From: Cryobacterium sp. Y50
GTDB taxonomy: Bacteria; Actinomycetota; Actinomycetes; Actinomycetales; Microbacteriaceae
Assembly: GCF_002929805.1 (NCBI RefSeq)
Contig: NZ_PJJM01000093.1
Coordinates: forward strand, 36,586 to 100,585
Reading direction: 5' to 3'
DNA: 64,000 nt
Shown here: piece by piece, positions 27,770 to 37,327 of the stretch
Numbering within the stretch: the stretch's first letter is position 1
How the letters are laid out: every line of letters starts with the position of its first letter
Made by a program: the position numbers and the translations under genes
Notes under the pieces: generated by a model
Seen by the model: the letters and a program-made list of their open reading frames with translations, nothing else
Told to the model about the DNA's origin: nothing
Databases searched by the model: none

Positions 27770-28759
27770 TTAGTTGGTCTCTTCTTCGTAGCCGCTGTAG
27801 AAGTGCGCACCGTCGAATCCGGGAACCGAATCCTTCAGTGACAGGCCGAGCTCAACGAGCTTGTCCTTCACTTCGTCAACCGACTTCTGCCCGAAGTTGC
27901 GGATGTTCATCAGCTGCGTCTCCGACAGGGCGACCAGTTCGCTGACGTTGTTGATGCCTTCGCGCTTGAGGCAGTTGTACGAGCGCACCGACAGGTCGAG
28001 GTCTTCGATCGGAATCGAAAGCTCGGTCGAGAGCACAGCGTCAACCGGCGCTGGGCCAATCTCGATGCCCTCGGCGGCGGTGTTGAGCTCGCGGGCCAGA
28101 CCGAACAGCTCGGTCAGGGTGCGACCAGAAGATGCGATAGCGTCGCGCGGCGAAATGGCCGACTTGGTCTCCACGTCAACGACGAGGCGATCGAAGTCAG
28201 TGCGTTCACCGGCACGAGTTGCCTCGACACGATAGGTCACCTTGAGTACGGGCGAGTAGATCGAGTCGACCGGAATCTGGCCGGCTTCGGAGAACTCGTT
28301 GCGGTTCTGGGTGCTGGAGACGTAACCACGGCCACGCTCAATGGTCAGTTCGAGTTCGAACTTCGCCTTGTCATTGAGGGTTGCGATGACCAGTTCCGGG
28401 TTGTGCACCTCGACGCCGGCCGGAGCCGAAATGTCAGCGGCGGTAACCTGGCCGGCACCCTGCTTGCGCAGGTACGCGGTGATGGGCTCGTCGTGCTCGC
28501 TTGAGACGACGAGGCCCTTGATGTTCAGGATGATCTCGGTGACATCTTCCTTCACACCGGGAACGGTGCTGAACTCGTGCAGCACGCCATCGATACGGAT
28601 GCTGGTTACAGCAGCGCCCGGAATCGAGGAGAGCAGAGTACGGCGAAGCGAGTTGCCGAGGGTGTAGCCGAAGCCAGGTTCGAGCGGCTCGATGATGAAC
28701 CGTGAACGGAACTCCGAGATGTTCTCTTCGGTGAGCGTTGGACGCTGTGCAATAAGCAC
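27770..28759 (-). CDS. rpoA: DNA-directed RNA polymerase alpha subunit
   Basis: RpoA (329 aa) nucleates RNA polymerase assembly. The N-terminal dimerisation domain has [33 protein letters not shown] in pieces, and the C-terminal domain, which binds UP elements and activators, has [19 protein letters not shown] and [14 protein letters not shown]. It lies between rpsK and rplQ with no rpsD in between. Confidence 0.99.
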   Translation of the reverse strand: MLIAQRPTLTEENISEFRSRFIIEPLEPGFGYTLGNSLRRTLLSSIPGAAVTSIRIDGVLHEFSTVPGVKEDVTEIILNIKGLVVSSEHDEPITAYLRKQGAGQVTAADISAPAGVEVHNPELVIATLNDKAKFELELTIERGRGYVSSTQNRNEFSEAGQIPVDSIYSPVLKVTYRVEATRAGERTDFDRLVVDVETKSAISPRDAIASSGRTLTELFGLARELNTAAEGIEIGPAPVDAVLSTELSIPIEDLDLSVRSYNCLKREGINNVSELVALSETQLMNIRNFGQKSVDEVKDKLVELGLSLKDSVPGFDGAHFYSGYEEETN

Positions 28760-28893
28760 TGTTGATTCCTTTCGGCTAAGTGTCCGCTATATGACACTTG
28801 CAATGACGAGGGTGTGAAAAGTTGAAAGAAAAGAGTCCCGACGGGGCTCGGCAACAATCAAGTGCCGGGCCCGTCGAGATGACAGCGAGTACT

Positions 28894-29292
28894 TTAGACG
28901 CGGCGGCGCTTGGGCGGACGGCATCCGTTGTGAGCCTGGGGCGTCACGTCGTTGATCGATCCGACCTCGAGGCCAGCGGCCTGCAGCGAACGGATCGCGG
29001 TCTCACGGCCTGAGCCGGGTCCCTTGACGAAGACGTCTACCTTCTTCATGCCGTGTTCCTGCGCCTGACGGGCGGCCGATTCGGCGGCCAGCTGTGCGGC
29101 GAAGGGGGTCGACTTGCGCGAACCCTTGAAACCAACCTGGCCCGACGAGGCCCAGCTGATGACGGCACCGGTCGTGTCGGTAATCGACACGATCGTGTTG
29201 TTGAAGGTGCTCTTGATGTGGGCCTGGCCCACAGCAATGTTCTTCTTTTCTTTCTTACGCGGCTTCCGTACGGCCGACTTGGGTTGTGCCAT
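28894..29292 (-). CDS. rpsK: 30S ribosomal protein S11
   Basis: S11 (132 aa) lies on the small-subunit platform and contacts mRNA near the E site. The sequence has [24 protein letters not shown] and the C-terminal [19 protein letters not shown], both highly conserved. AGGAG precedes the ATG. It follows rpsM after 45 bp, and a 134-bp gap leads to rpoA. Confidence 0.99.
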   Translation of the reverse strand: MAQPKSAVRKPRKKEKKNIAVGQAHIKSTFNNTIVSITDTTGAVISWASSGQVGFKGSRKSTPFAAQLAAESAARQAQEHGMKKVDVFVKGPGSGRETAIRSLQAAGLEVGSINDVTPQAHNGCRPPKRRRV

Positions 29293-29337
29293 GAATTTCT
29301 CCTGAATCCTAAAGGCGTTAGCGGGCTAGGCCGAGGC

Positions 29338-29712
29338 CTAGCGCGCCTTCTTCTTGCCGGCTACGGTGCGCTTCGGGCCCTTGCGGGTGCGAGCGTTGGT
29401 CTTGGTGCGCTGACCGCGAACGGGCAGGCCCTTGCGGTGGCGGATGCCCTCGTAGCTGCCAATTTCAACCTTGCGGCGGATGTCGGCGGCAACCTCACGG
29501 CGGAGGTCACCCTCAACCTTGAAGGTGCCCTCGACGTAGTCGCGAAGAAGGACGAGCTGGTCGTCACTCAAATCCTTGACGCGGATGTTTCCGTCGATTC
29601 CAGTGTCGGCGAGGGTCTTGAGGGCCCTCGTACGGCCAACACCGTAAATGTATGTCAATGCAACTTCCACGCGCTTATCGCGCGGGATGTCGACGCCGGC
29701 TAGACGTGCCAT
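29338..29712 (-). CDS. rpsM: 30S ribosomal protein S13
   Basis: S13 (124 aa) forms an intersubunit bridge in the small-subunit head. The product has [23 protein letters not shown], the helix-two-turn-helix region, [22 protein letters not shown] and a basic tail. It is separated from rpmJ by 143 bp containing a long-range inverted repeat. Confidence 0.99.
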   Translation of the reverse strand: MARLAGVDIPRDKRVEVALTYIYGVGRTRALKTLADTGIDGNIRVKDLSDDQLVLLRDYVEGTFKVEGDLRREVAADIRRKVEIGSYEGIRHRKGLPVRGQRTKTNARTRKGPKRTVAGKKKAR

Positions 29713-29744
29713 TGTGTCTCCTGTTTAGTGATGGAGGTCTGTAA

Positions 29745-29802
29745 CAGTTCCTGTACACCGGCCTCCAACCGATGGTGTCACCCCGAAGAGCTCCCGGAAC
29801 TG
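29745..29802 (-). promoter_or_regulatory. Inverted repeat in the rpmJ-rpsM leader
   Basis: CAGTTCC (29745-29751) and GGAACTG (29796-29802) form perfect 7-bp arms 44 bp apart within the 143-bp spacer before rpsM. The transcript could fold into a leader structure; whether it regulates S13 expression is unknown. Confidence 0.4.
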
Positions 29803-29855
29803 CTATCTAGCTGTGCTTATTTACTGCGGATACTCAGGTAAATCTCGAAGGGAGA

Positions 29856-29969
29856 TTAACCCTGGCGCTGCTTGTGACGCGGGTTCTCGCAGATGACCAT
29901 CACGTTGCCGTTACGGCGGATGACCTTGCACTTGTCACAGATCTTTTTAACGCTGGGCTTGACCTTCAT
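29856..29969 (-). CDS. rpmJ: 50S ribosomal protein L36
   Basis: This is a 37-residue protein, [16 protein letters not shown] followed by [21 protein letters not shown], with the four-ligand zinc site C-x2-C-x12-C-x4-H intact. AAGGAA precedes the ATG. It lies between infA and rpsM, as is standard. Confidence 0.98.
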   Translation of the reverse strand: MKVKPSVKKICDKCKVIRRNGNVMVICENPRHKQRQG

Positions 29970-30036
29970 GGTGATTCCTTGTTTTTCGCTGTCTTCGTAC
30001 CAACGGGATGCCGTCGGCCGTTACTTACAGCAGTCG

Positions 30037-30258
30037 TTACTTGTAGCGGTAGACGATCCGGCCGCGGGTCAGGTCGTACGGGCTCAGCTCAACGATCACG
30101 CGGTCCTCTGGAAGGATACGGATGTAGTGCTGACGCATCTTGCCCGAGATGTGGGCAAGAACTCGGTGGCCGTTTGACAGCTCAACGCGAAACATCGCGT
30201 TGGGCAGAGCTTCGACTACCGCGCCCTCGATTTCGATGACACCGTCTTTTTTGGCCAT
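30037..30258 (-). CDS. infA: Translation initiation factor IF-1
   Basis: IF-1 (73 aa) blocks the ribosomal A site during initiation. The OB-fold sequence [20 protein letters not shown], then [20 protein letters not shown] and [13 protein letters not shown], is essentially canonical. ATG 30258 is fixed by the family. A promoter can be seen 90-118 bp upstream. Confidence 0.99.
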   Translation of the reverse strand: MAKKDGVIEIEGAVVEALPNAMFRVELSNGHRVLAHISGKMRQHYIRILPEDRVIVELSPYDLTRGRIVYRYK

Positions 30259-30346
30259 ACCCTCACTGTCGCTCTGTATTGAATGCTGGTCACGCGGGAT
30301 TGGTGCCAGACACGCCACGAAAGACGGCACCAGACACCAAGGATCA

Positions 30347-30376
30347 ATCTTATGGTACGAAATTGCCTTTTGGCAA
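30347..30376 (-). promoter_or_regulatory. Candidate promoter for the infA ribosomal operon
   Basis: On the minus strand TTGCCA (30376-30371) and TAAGAT (30352-30347) are separated by 18 bp, a fair sigma-70-type match. The predicted leader to infA is about 80 nt and contains CCAGACAC twice (30306-30313 and 30330-30337 region) and self-complementary TTGGTG (30300-30305) / CACCAA (30335-30340). Confidence 0.55.
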
Positions 30377-30390
30377 TTCAGTCCTATAAT
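30361..30390 (+). promoter_or_regulatory. Palindrome and divergent TATAAT box between infA and pstS
   Basis: AATTGCC-TTTT-GGCAATT (30361-30378) is a perfect inverted repeat covering the minus-strand -35 box. In the plus direction, TTGCCT (30363-30368) is followed after 16 bp by a perfect TATAAT (30385-30390). The plus-strand promoter would read toward pstS, upstream of its PHO boxes. Confidence 0.5.
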
Positions 30391-30465
30391 CGACCGGCGC
30401 CGGCGCGCCAGGACCGCCATCGAACGACGTTGGCTGCCTGCGAAATGCGCGAAGCGTTATCTCGC

Positions 30466-30520
30466 GTTTACCTCCTGTTTACCTTGCGGTCGGTCGGCGG
30501 TTACCTGCCTTGTTTAACCT
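30466..30520 (+). promoter_or_regulatory. PHO box: 11-bp direct repeats upstream of pstS
   Basis: In an 11-bp register the region reads GTTTACCT (30466), GTTTACCT (30477), a weak unit (30488), GGTTACCT (30499) and TTGTTTAACCT (30510). Actinobacterial PhoP binds 11-bp direct repeats of GTTCACC type, so this fits a PhoR-PhoP operator 69 bp before the pstS start. It indicates induction of pst under phosphate starvation. Confidence 0.75.
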
Positions 30521-30588
30521 CGTTCTGGGTCAGCACCGGCCCACGCACCAGCAATCATGTCTTGTTCTCCATCTTGAAAGGGATTCAC

Positions 30589-31683
30589 GTGAACTTCAAG
30601 CGTTTCGGCCGCCCCGCGGTCATCGCCATTGCCGCAGGCCTCGCACTCTCCTCCTGTGCAGCAAACGAAGGCGATGTTGCCACCACCGGCGACGGTGCAT
30701 CTGCTAGCACGCTCACCGGCACCCTGAACGGCGCCGGCGCCTCCTCCATGGACGCCGCCCAGCAGGCCTGGATCGCCGCGTTCCAGACCGCCAACAACGG
30801 CGTGACCATCAACTACGAGCCCTCCGGCTCCGGCGGTGGCCGCGAAGCCTTCATCGCCGGCGGCACCGACTTCGCCGGCAGCGACTCCTACATGAGCACC
30901 GAAGAGCTCGCGGGCACCTTCGCCTCTTGCGCTCCCGACTCCAAGGCTGTCGACCTTCCGGTTTATATCTCCCCCATCGCCGTGATCTTCAACGTCGACG
31001 GTGTTGACGAACTCAACATTGACGCCGACACGCTCGCCAAGATCTTCTCGGGCGCCATCACCAGCTGGGACGACGCGGCCATCGTTGCGCTGAACCCCGA
31101 CGCGACCCTCCCCTCCGAGGTCATTCACGCCGTACACCGCTCAGACGACTCGGGTACCACCAAGAACTTCACCGATTACCTCGGCCAGACCGCACCCACC
31201 GTCTGGACCGAAAAGGCGTCTGACACCTTTCCGTTCGGCGGAGAAGGCGCTAAGGGCACCTCGGGCGTCGTTGACGCTGTCACCAACGGCACGAACATGA
31301 TCGGCTACGCCGATGCATCGCAGGCCGGAACGCTCAGCACCGCCAAGCTCATGGTCGGCACCGACTTCGTCGCTTACACCCCCGAGGCCGCGGCCGAAGT
31401 TGTCGCCGGATCGCCCCTCGTGGCCGACCGCGCAGCCGATGACCTCGCGCTTGACCTGAACCGCAAGACCACCAACCCGGCGGAATACCCGCTGGTTCTG
31501 GTGAGCTACGCGATCGTCTGCAACGAGTACGCCGATGCTGCGCAGGGCGAGCTCGTCAAGGCCTACATCGAGTTCATCTCCAGCGCTGCCGGCCAGGCCG
31601 TTGCTGAAGAGCACGCCGGTGTCGCGCCGCTGTCTTCCGAGCTCGAAGCCAACGTCGCCGCGGTTCTCGCGACCGTCAAGTAG
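30589..31683 (+). CDS. pstS: Phosphate ABC transporter substrate-binding lipoprotein PstS
   Basis: PstS (364 aa) binds extracellular phosphate and delivers it to PstCA. GTG 30589 with AAAGGG 6 bp upstream starts a lipoprotein signal (VIAIAAGLALSSC). The mature part has LNGAGASSMDAAQQAWIAAF, VNYEPSGSGGG-like INYEPSGSGGGREAF, AVHRSDDSGTTKNF, and ends in a typical PstS helix. A longer upstream frame lacks homology and would cover the PHO boxes. Confidence 0.97.
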   Translation: MNFKRFGRPAVIAIAAGLALSSCAANEGDVATTGDGASASTLTGTLNGAGASSMDAAQQAWIAAFQTANNGVTINYEPSGSGGGREAFIAGGTDFAGSDSYMSTEELAGTFASCAPDSKAVDLPVYISPIAVIFNVDGVDELNIDADTLAKIFSGAITSWDDAAIVALNPDATLPSEVIHAVHRSDDSGTTKNFTDYLGQTAPTVWTEKASDTFPFGGEGAKGTSGVVDAVTNGTNMIGYADASQAGTLSTAKLMVGTDFVAYTPEAAAEVVAGSPLVADRAADDLALDLNRKTTNPAEYPLVLVSYAIVCNEYADAAQGELVKAYIEFISSAAGQAVAEEHAGVAPLSSELEANVAAVLATVK

Positions 31684-31696
31684 CACCTGAACACAC

Positions 31697-31740
31697 CTGC
31701 CCGGTCCGCTCTCGCACAACTGCGTGGGCTGATCGGGCAG
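31697..31740 (+). terminator. Hairpin between pstS and pstC
   Basis: CTGCCCG (31697-31703) and CGGGCAG (31734-31740) pair across 30 bp in the 156-bp gap after pstS, with no T-tract. It could reduce read-through or protect the upstream mRNA, consistent with the usual excess of binding protein over membrane subunits. Confidence 0.5.
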
Positions 31741-31839
31741 ACTGGGGTGTGCACGTCTTCTTGAATGACGCTCGCAGCCCAATACCGATACCCCGCATCA
31801 GGATTTCACCATTTTTTTGTTTTCTAGGGAGACCCCGGC

Positions 31840-32781
31840 ATGACCACAAATGCCGCCACGAACGTCAAGGCCAGGCAACGACCGGGTGACCGCATCTTCT
31901 CCTCGGCTACCGTCATTGCCGGCAGCCTGATTCTTGCCATGCTCGCCGCCGTGGCACTCTTCCTCCTCGTGGAGAGCCTGCCGGCGTTCGTCGCCGCACC
32001 CGATGATTTCAGCGGCGACGTGACCAACTTCTGGTCCTACGTGGGCCCGCTGGTTTTCGGCACCATCTACTCGGCCATCCTGGCCCTGCTCATGGCCGTG
32101 CCCGTCGCCATCGGCATTGCGTTGTTCATCTCGCACTTCGCCCCGCGCAAGCTCGCTCAGGGGCTCGGCTATCTGGTCGACCTGCTCGCCGCCGTTCCCT
32201 CGGTGGTCTTCGGGCTCTGGGGCATCGGCGTACTCGCCCCGATGGTGCAGCCGTTCTACACCACCCTGGTGGAATGGTTCGGGTGGTTCACCCCGTTCCA
32301 GGGCCCCGCCTCGGGCACCGGACGCACCATCTTCACGGTCGCCATTGTGCTCGCCGTCATGATTCTGCCGATCATTACCGCCATCTGCCGCGAAATCTTT
32401 CTGCAGACGCCGCTACTGCACGAAGAAGCCGCCCTGGCCCTCGGTGCAACGCGCTGGGAAATGATCCGCATGGCGGTACTGCCGTTCGGACTGCCCGGCA
32501 TCATCTCCGCCTCGATGCTCGGCCTCGGTCGGGCTCTCGGTGAGACCATGGCAGTTGCCATGGTGCTTTCCCCCAGCTCGGAGGTTATCTTTCAGCTGTT
32601 CACCGCTCAGAATTCGAACACCATTGCCTCGAACATCGCGTTGAACTTTCCGGAGGCCCACGGCGTCGGCGTGAATATTCTGCTGGCCACCGGCCTCGTG
32701 CTGTTCGTGGTCACCCTGCTCGTGAACATGCTGGCCCGAGTCATTATCAACAGCCGTAAGGCATTTTCGGGAGCCAACTGA
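31840..32781 (+). CDS. pstC: Phosphate ABC transporter permease PstC
   Basis: This 313-aa membrane subunit has about six helices. The permease coupling loop EEAALALGATRWEMIRMAVLP (about 192-212) and GLGRALGETMAVAMVL are visible. AGGGAG lies 8 bp before the ATG. Its stop overlaps the pstA start by 1 bp. Confidence 0.97.
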   Translation: MTTNAATNVKARQRPGDRIFSSATVIAGSLILAMLAAVALFLLVESLPAFVAAPDDFSGDVTNFWSYVGPLVFGTIYSAILALLMAVPVAIGIALFISHFAPRKLAQGLGYLVDLLAAVPSVVFGLWGIGVLAPMVQPFYTTLVEWFGWFTPFQGPASGTGRTIFTVAIVLAVMILPIITAICREIFLQTPLLHEEAALALGATRWEMIRMAVLPFGLPGIISASMLGLGRALGETMAVAMVLSPSSEVIFQLFTAQNSNTIASNIALNFPEAHGVGVNILLATGLVLFVVTLLVNMLARVIINSRKAFSGAN

Positions 32782-33869
32782 TGACATCCGTTTTAGAAGC
32801 TTCCCCGCTGACCAACTCGCTCACCGCCGGCAAGCTACCCCGGCGCTCCTCGCTCTGGATTCTGCTGGCCAGCTGGGCCGTGTCGGCCGCGTTCTTCGCC
32901 ATGCTCTTTCTGTCGGGGACCGTTGATGGTTTCAACATCGTGGGCACGATCGTGTTCGGCACGGTGCTGTACTGCGTGGCGATCTACGTGCTGTCCCGCC
33001 TGGTCGAGGGCTCGCGCAAGGCCAAAGACCGCTTGATGACGGCGCTTGTGACCGCGGCCTTCATCATCGCGCTGCTGCCGCTCGTGTCGATCATCTACAC
33101 GACCGTGGTCAACGGGCTACCCGCGTTTCTGACGCCGACGTTCTTCACCTCCTCGCAGCGCAACGTGGTCGGTGCCGGCGGCGGCGTGCTGCACGCCGTC
33201 ATCGGCACGCTTCTGGTGACCGGCATGGCCACGCTCATTTCAGTGCCGATCGGGCTGCTGGCCTCGATCTACCTGGTTGAGTACGGCCGTGGCAAGCTCG
33301 CCAAAGCCATCACCTTCTTCGTCGACGTGATGACCGGCATCCCCTCGATCGTCGCCGGACTGTTCGCGTTCGCACTGTTCGCGCTGCTGTTCAACGACCC
33401 GGGTATTCGCTTTGGATTCGGAGGCGCAATTGCCCTGTCGGTCCTGATGATTCCCGTGGTGGTGCGCTCGAGCGAGGAGATGCTCAAGCTCGTGCCGAAC
33501 GAACTTCGCGAGGCTGCTTTTGCACTCGGGGTGCCGAAATGGCTGACCATTCTCAAGGTCGTGCTGCCGACATCCATTGCCGGAATCGTCACCGGCGTCA
33601 TGCTGGCGATCGCCCGCGTGATCGGTGAGACCGCGCCGCTGCTGATCATCGCCGGATTCACCTCGAGCATGAATTACGACCTGTTCGGTGAGCGCATGAT
33701 GACGTTGCCGGTGTTCGTCTATACGCAATACGCCAACCAGGGAGCGGATTCGCAGGCGTACGTCGACCGGGCCTGGGCCGCGGCGCTCACCCTGATTGTG
33801 ATCGTCATGGCGCTCAACGGACTAGCCCGCCTGATCGCCTACTGGTTCTCGCCCAAGCTGGGCCGCTAA
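32781..33869 (+). CDS. pstA: Phosphate ABC transporter permease PstA
   Basis: This 362-aa second permease subunit has the coupling region [21 protein letters not shown] and [16 protein letters not shown]. It is longer than E. coli PstA because of an N-terminal part with two extra hydrophobic segments (about 27-47 and 53-72), common in actinobacterial PstA. It is coupled to pstC by overlap and followed by pstB after 23 bp. Confidence 0.96.
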   Translation: MTSVLEASPLTNSLTAGKLPRRSSLWILLASWAVSAAFFAMLFLSGTVDGFNIVGTIVFGTVLYCVAIYVLSRLVEGSRKAKDRLMTALVTAAFIIALLPLVSIIYTTVVNGLPAFLTPTFFTSSQRNVVGAGGGVLHAVIGTLLVTGMATLISVPIGLLASIYLVEYGRGKLAKAITFFVDVMTGIPSIVAGLFAFALFALLFNDPGIRFGFGGAIALSVLMIPVVVRSSEEMLKLVPNELREAAFALGVPKWLTILKVVLPTSIAGIVTGVMLAIARVIGETAPLLIIAGFTSSMNYDLFGERMMTLPVFVYTQYANQGADSQAYVDRAWAAALTLIVIVMALNGLARLIAYWFSPKLGR

Positions 33870-33892
33870 CACTTCTTCTTAGAAAGGGACTC

Positions 33893-34672
33893 ATGTCTAA
33901 GCGCATCGAAGTCAACGACCTCAACGTCTATTACACCAACTTTCTCGCCGTCGAAGGCGTGTCCATCGTGATCGAGCCCCGCACTGTGACCGCGCTCATC
34001 GGGCCGAGTGGCTGCGGAAAATCCACGTTTATACGCACACTCAACCGCATGCACGAGGTCATCCCCGGTGCCCGCGTCGAGGGTGAAGTGCTCATCGACG
34101 GCAACAACCTCTACGGTCCCGGCGTTGACCCGGTGCTCGTGCGCCGTCAGGTCGGCATGGTCTTTCAACGACCGAACCCGTTTCCGACCATGTCGATTCA
34201 GGACAACGTGCTGGCCGGCGTCAAGCTCAACAACCGACGCATGTCGAAAACGGATGCCGACGACCTCACCGAAAAAGCCCTCCGCGGCGCAAACCTGTGG
34301 AACGAGGTCAAGGACCGCCTCGCGCGTCCCGGATCGGGCCTCTCCGGCGGGCAGCAGCAGCGACTCTGCATCGCCCGCGCCATTGCGGTCGAGCCCGACG
34401 TGATCTTGATGGACGAGCCGTGCTCGGCGCTCGACCCCATCTCGACGCTCGCCATTGAAGACCTCATCGAGGAGATGAAGAGCGAGTACACGATCGTGAT
34501 CGTGACGCACAACATGCAGCAGGCCTCGCGAGTGTCTGACCGCACCGCGTTCTTCAACATTGCAGGCACCGGCAAGCCGGGCAAGCTCATCGAGTACGAC
34601 GACACGACGACGATGTTCTCAAACCCCAGCGTGCAGGCGACCGAGGACTACGTTTCTGGTCGGTTCGGGTAG
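33893..34672 (+). CDS. pstB: Phosphate ABC transporter ATP-binding protein PstB
   Basis: The 259-aa ATPase powers PstCA. Motifs are Walker [18 protein letters not shown], the family-specific [16 protein letters not shown], the signature [17 protein letters not shown] and Walker [20 protein letters not shown] precedes the ATG. No phoU follows; the operon ends before a large inverted repeat. Confidence 0.98.
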   Translation: MSKRIEVNDLNVYYTNFLAVEGVSIVIEPRTVTALIGPSGCGKSTFIRTLNRMHEVIPGARVEGEVLIDGNNLYGPGVDPVLVRRQVGMVFQRPNPFPTMSIQDNVLAGVKLNNRRMSKTDADDLTEKALRGANLWNEVKDRLARPGSGLSGGQQQRLCIARAIAVEPDVILMDEPCSALDPISTLAIEDLIEEMKSEYTIVIVTHNMQQASRVSDRTAFFNIAGTGKPGKLIEYDDTTTMFSNPSVQATEDYVSGRFG

Positions 34673-34712
34673 GTCGTTCGCTGGTCGGAGTCGTGAGTTT
34701 CAGGGCATCGAC

Positions 34713-34770
34713 TCAGTAGACAACTTTGGTGGGTGACGCCCGACCTTCACCCACCGAAGTTGTCCACTGA
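34713..34770. terminator. 24-bp imperfect inverted repeat between pstB and the facing amidohydrolase gene
   Basis: The left arm 34713-34736 (TCAGTAGACAAC...) and right arm 34747-34770 pair over 24 bp with two mismatches around a 10-nt loop. It lies 40 bp after the pstB stop and 17 bp after the facing gene's stop, so it can terminate both. It is unusually long and GC-moderate for a terminator. Confidence 0.7.
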
Positions 34771-34787
34771 GACCCGTCCGTGGTCAG

Positions 34788-36476
34788 CTAGCCCGCGAAG
34801 AAGTCGGCGCCGTGGGTGACGCGACCGGCCAGGAGCGTCGCGGCGACGGGCATCCGTTCGAAGACTGCGTCGGAGACGGTCAGCGGGTCACCGTCGAGGA
34901 TGGCAATGTCGGCGACGTCGCCGACGCGCAGGCGGGTGCGTCCGCGGGCTGAGGCGGCGAGTGCCTGGGCGCGGGTCACGACCTGGTCGGGGCGCCAGGG
35001 TTCGCGGCCGTCGGTGCGGGCCCGCGACGACGCGGCGCTCATGGCGGTGAACGGGTCGAGGGGTGCGACGGGGGCGTCGGATCCGAATGCGAGTGTCGCC
35101 CCGGCGTCGAGCAGTGAGCGCAGGGCGAAAACACGGTCGGCGCCCGCGGCCCAGTTCAGTTCTACGGTGTCGCGGTCGTCGAGCGCGTGCTCCGGTTGCA
35201 CGCTTGCGATGACTCCGAGGCGGGCGAAGCGCGCAAAGTCGTCGGCCTGCAGAAACTGGGCGTGCTCGATGCGGCCGGCGGGCGCGCGACCGGTCATCCC
35301 GATGCGAGCAGCCAGGCTTGCTGGGTCGATGGCCTCGGCGAGGGCGGCGCGGCTGGCGCTGTCGAGGCGGCCGGCGGCGGCCCGTTCGAAGGCGTTGAGC
35401 GCGATCGTGTTCGCGGCATCGCCGATCGCGTGTACCGCGGGCAGCAGCCCGGCCGCGTTGGCGTTGAGGAGAATTTCAACCAGCTCGTCTTCACTCACGG
35501 TGAGCACGCCATGCCCGCCGACCGGATACTCGTTGACGCAGAACGCCGTGCGCGTTCCCAGCGACCCGTCGATGAGCAGCTTGAGCGGTCCCACGGTGAG
35601 CAGGCCGCGGGTGTCTGCGATGCGGTCGCCGGTGTGCATCCGCTCGGCAATGGCGCGGTCGAGGTCGGCCAGGTAGACGCCGGCGTCGATTCGCAGGGAG
35701 TCGAATCCGCTGGCGATGCGGCGCTGCCAAACGTCGCGGTTCCAGGTCATTTCGAAGTCGACGACGCCGACGACGCCGCGGGCTGCGGCGCGGGTTCCGG
35801 CCTGGGCGGCCAGGGCGTCGACCTCGGCATCGGGCAGCTGGCCGAGCGCAATCGTGAGGGCGAACGCGGCCTGTTCGCGCAGCAGTCCGGATTCGTCGAC
35901 CCGCACACCGAAACGCTCGGCGGCCGCACTATTGAGCCAGACACAGTGCAGATCGTGGCTGATCAAAGCGGTCGGATGCCCCCGCGTCACCTCATCGAGA
36001 TCGCGCAGCGTTGGTATGTCGGCCCAGATCGCATCGCGAAATCTGACGCCGATCAACGGGGTCGAGCGCGCCGCGGCCGTGGCCTGCGCGCGCACGAGTT
36101 CGAGGGCGTCGCGAGCGCACGAGGCGGCGGAAAGGTCGAACCGGGCGCCGGTGAGCGCCCACTGGGTGAAGTGCACGTGTTCGTCCCAGAGGCCGGGGAT
36201 GACGGTACGGCCGTCGAGATCCACGGCGACGGGCGTGCCCGTCGAGCCTGCAGCGGGGGCCGGGGCCGGTCGGGTTGCGTGAGTGCCGGTTGAGTGTGCA
36301 GCGACCGGGCGCGTGCTGGCTGAGTCTGCACCGACGACCGCTGTGCTGCTTGGCGTCGTGCTGCTCGGCATGGTGCCGGCAGGCACAATCTGCGTGATGA
36401 CGCCGCCGGTTATGTGCACATCCGAGAATGAAGTGTCGCCAGGCTGCCTGACGGAGCGCAAAATAAGATCGGGCAT
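34788..36476 (-). CDS. YtcJ-type amidohydrolase
   Basis: This 562-aa metal-dependent hydrolase is of the amidohydrolase-3 (YtcJ-like) group. The metal-binding HxH is in GLWDEHVHFTQWAL, further ligand histidines are in LPAVHAIGDAAN and GRIEHAQFL, and the catalytic Asp is in LAFGSDAPVAPLDPF. Residues about 36-83, in the N-terminal beta-sandwich, are a low-complexity Ser/Thr/Ala/Pro insert that interrupts the normal path into TVIPGLWDEH. The substrate (an amide or carbamate) is not known. Confidence 0.9.
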   Translation of the reverse strand: MPDLILRSVRQPGDTSFSDVHITGGVITQIVPAGTMPSSTTPSSTAVVGADSASTRPVAAHSTGTHATRPAPAPAAGSTGTPVAVDLDGRTVIPGLWDEHVHFTQWALTGARFDLSAASCARDALELVRAQATAAARSTPLIGVRFRDAIWADIPTLRDLDEVTRGHPTALISHDLHCVWLNSAAAERFGVRVDESGLLREQAAFALTIALGQLPDAEVDALAAQAGTRAAARGVVGVVDFEMTWNRDVWQRRIASGFDSLRIDAGVYLADLDRAIAERMHTGDRIADTRGLLTVGPLKLLIDGSLGTRTAFCVNEYPVGGHGVLTVSEDELVEILLNANAAGLLPAVHAIGDAANTIALNAFERAAAGRLDSASRAALAEAIDPASLAARIGMTGRAPAGRIEHAQFLQADDFARFARLGVIASVQPEHALDDRDTVELNWAAGADRVFALRSLLDAGATLAFGSDAPVAPLDPFTAMSAASSRARTDGREPWRPDQVVTRAQALAASARGRTRLRVGDVADIAILDGDPLTVSDAVFERMPVAATLLAGRVTHGADFFAG

Positions 36477-36685
36477 GGTTCGTCCGTTCGGTCGAGGGCT
36501 GGCGCCGCAACAGTCACCCTACAGCCGAGTGCGCGGCTAGCATCGCCCCGCCATGACGGCCGACGAACTTCTTGAACTGCGCAGCACTGCGGGCGTGCCA
36601 AAGTTCGCAACCGCCACATCAGCAAGAATCTAGCACCGAAGGCCAATGCGCCCGCCAGGTCTGACGCAGCGGGGCAACGCCCGTA

Positions 36686-37141
36686 TCAGGCGTACTTGGC
36701 GACCAGAAGCTCGAGGGCGAAGACGTAGCCGAGCAAGCCGGCGCCGGCGATGACGGCATCCGCTTTCTCGGCGATATAAGAGGTGTGACGAAACTCCTCG
36801 CGCGCATGCACGTTGGTGACATGCACTTCGACGGTAGGGATGGCGACGCCGACAATCGCATCGCGAATGGCTATCGAGGTGTGGGTGTAGGCCCCCGCGT
36901 TGAGGATGAGTCCGGTGGCCACACCGCGGGCGCCGTGGATGGCATCGATGAGCGCGCCCTCGTGGTTGCTCTGAAAAAACTCGACCCGCACGTTCAGCCG
37001 GGCGGCCGCGGCGGTGACGCGCGTCTCGAGGTCGAGCAGGGTTTCGAACCCGTACCGCTCGGGCTCGCGCGTGCCAAGGAGGTTGAGATTCGGGCCGTTC
37101 AGCACCAGAAAGAGCGGCAGGGGCGAAGTCTCGTTGATCAT
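36686..37141 (-). CDS. aroQ: Type II 3-dehydroquinate dehydratase
   Basis: AroQ removes water from 3-dehydroquinate in the shikimate pathway. The 151-aa product has [17 protein letters not shown] with the catalytic Tyr, [30 protein letters not shown] and [16 protein letters not shown] with the catalytic His. ATG 37141 gives the usual length; the longer frame to 37300 is not homologous. It stands alone, away from other aro genes. No gene is seen in 36477-36685. Confidence 0.96.
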   Translation of the reverse strand: MINETSPLPLFLVLNGPNLNLLGTREPERYGFETLLDLETRVTAAAARLNVRVEFFQSNHEGALIDAIHGARGVATGLILNAGAYTHTSIAIRDAIVGVAIPTVEVHVTNVHAREEFRHTSYIAEKADAVIAGAGLLGYVFALELLVAKYA

Positions 37142-37228
37142 ACGTAATTGTTCCACGGTAAATTTCGCCGCGCAGCGCGGCCAGAGAGCATAACAGTCAG
37201 CCGAAATAGGTGACAAATCGTCAATTCC

Positions 37229-37244
37229 CCGTAGATATCTACGG
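37229..37244. promoter_or_regulatory. Perfect 16-bp palindrome upstream of the LAXTG gene
   Basis: CCGTAGATATCTACGG is fully palindromic and lies in the divergent gap between aroQ (87 bp from its start) and the small LAXTG protein gene (84 bp before its start). It looks like a dimeric repressor operator. It has no match to another site that I noticed in the window. Confidence 0.6.
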
Positions 37245-37327
37245 TAAAGCTCGGTACGGTGAGGCGTTCGAGGCAGACCCGTCGCCTCGATTCGTGCCAA
37301 AACAACCGTTCTGACAGGAATTTACTC

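Noticed and set aside
30283-30588. N-terminal extension of pstS
   Set aside because: It would cover the PHO boxes and lacks homology; GTG 30589 with AAAGGG and an immediate lipoprotein signal is clearly the start.
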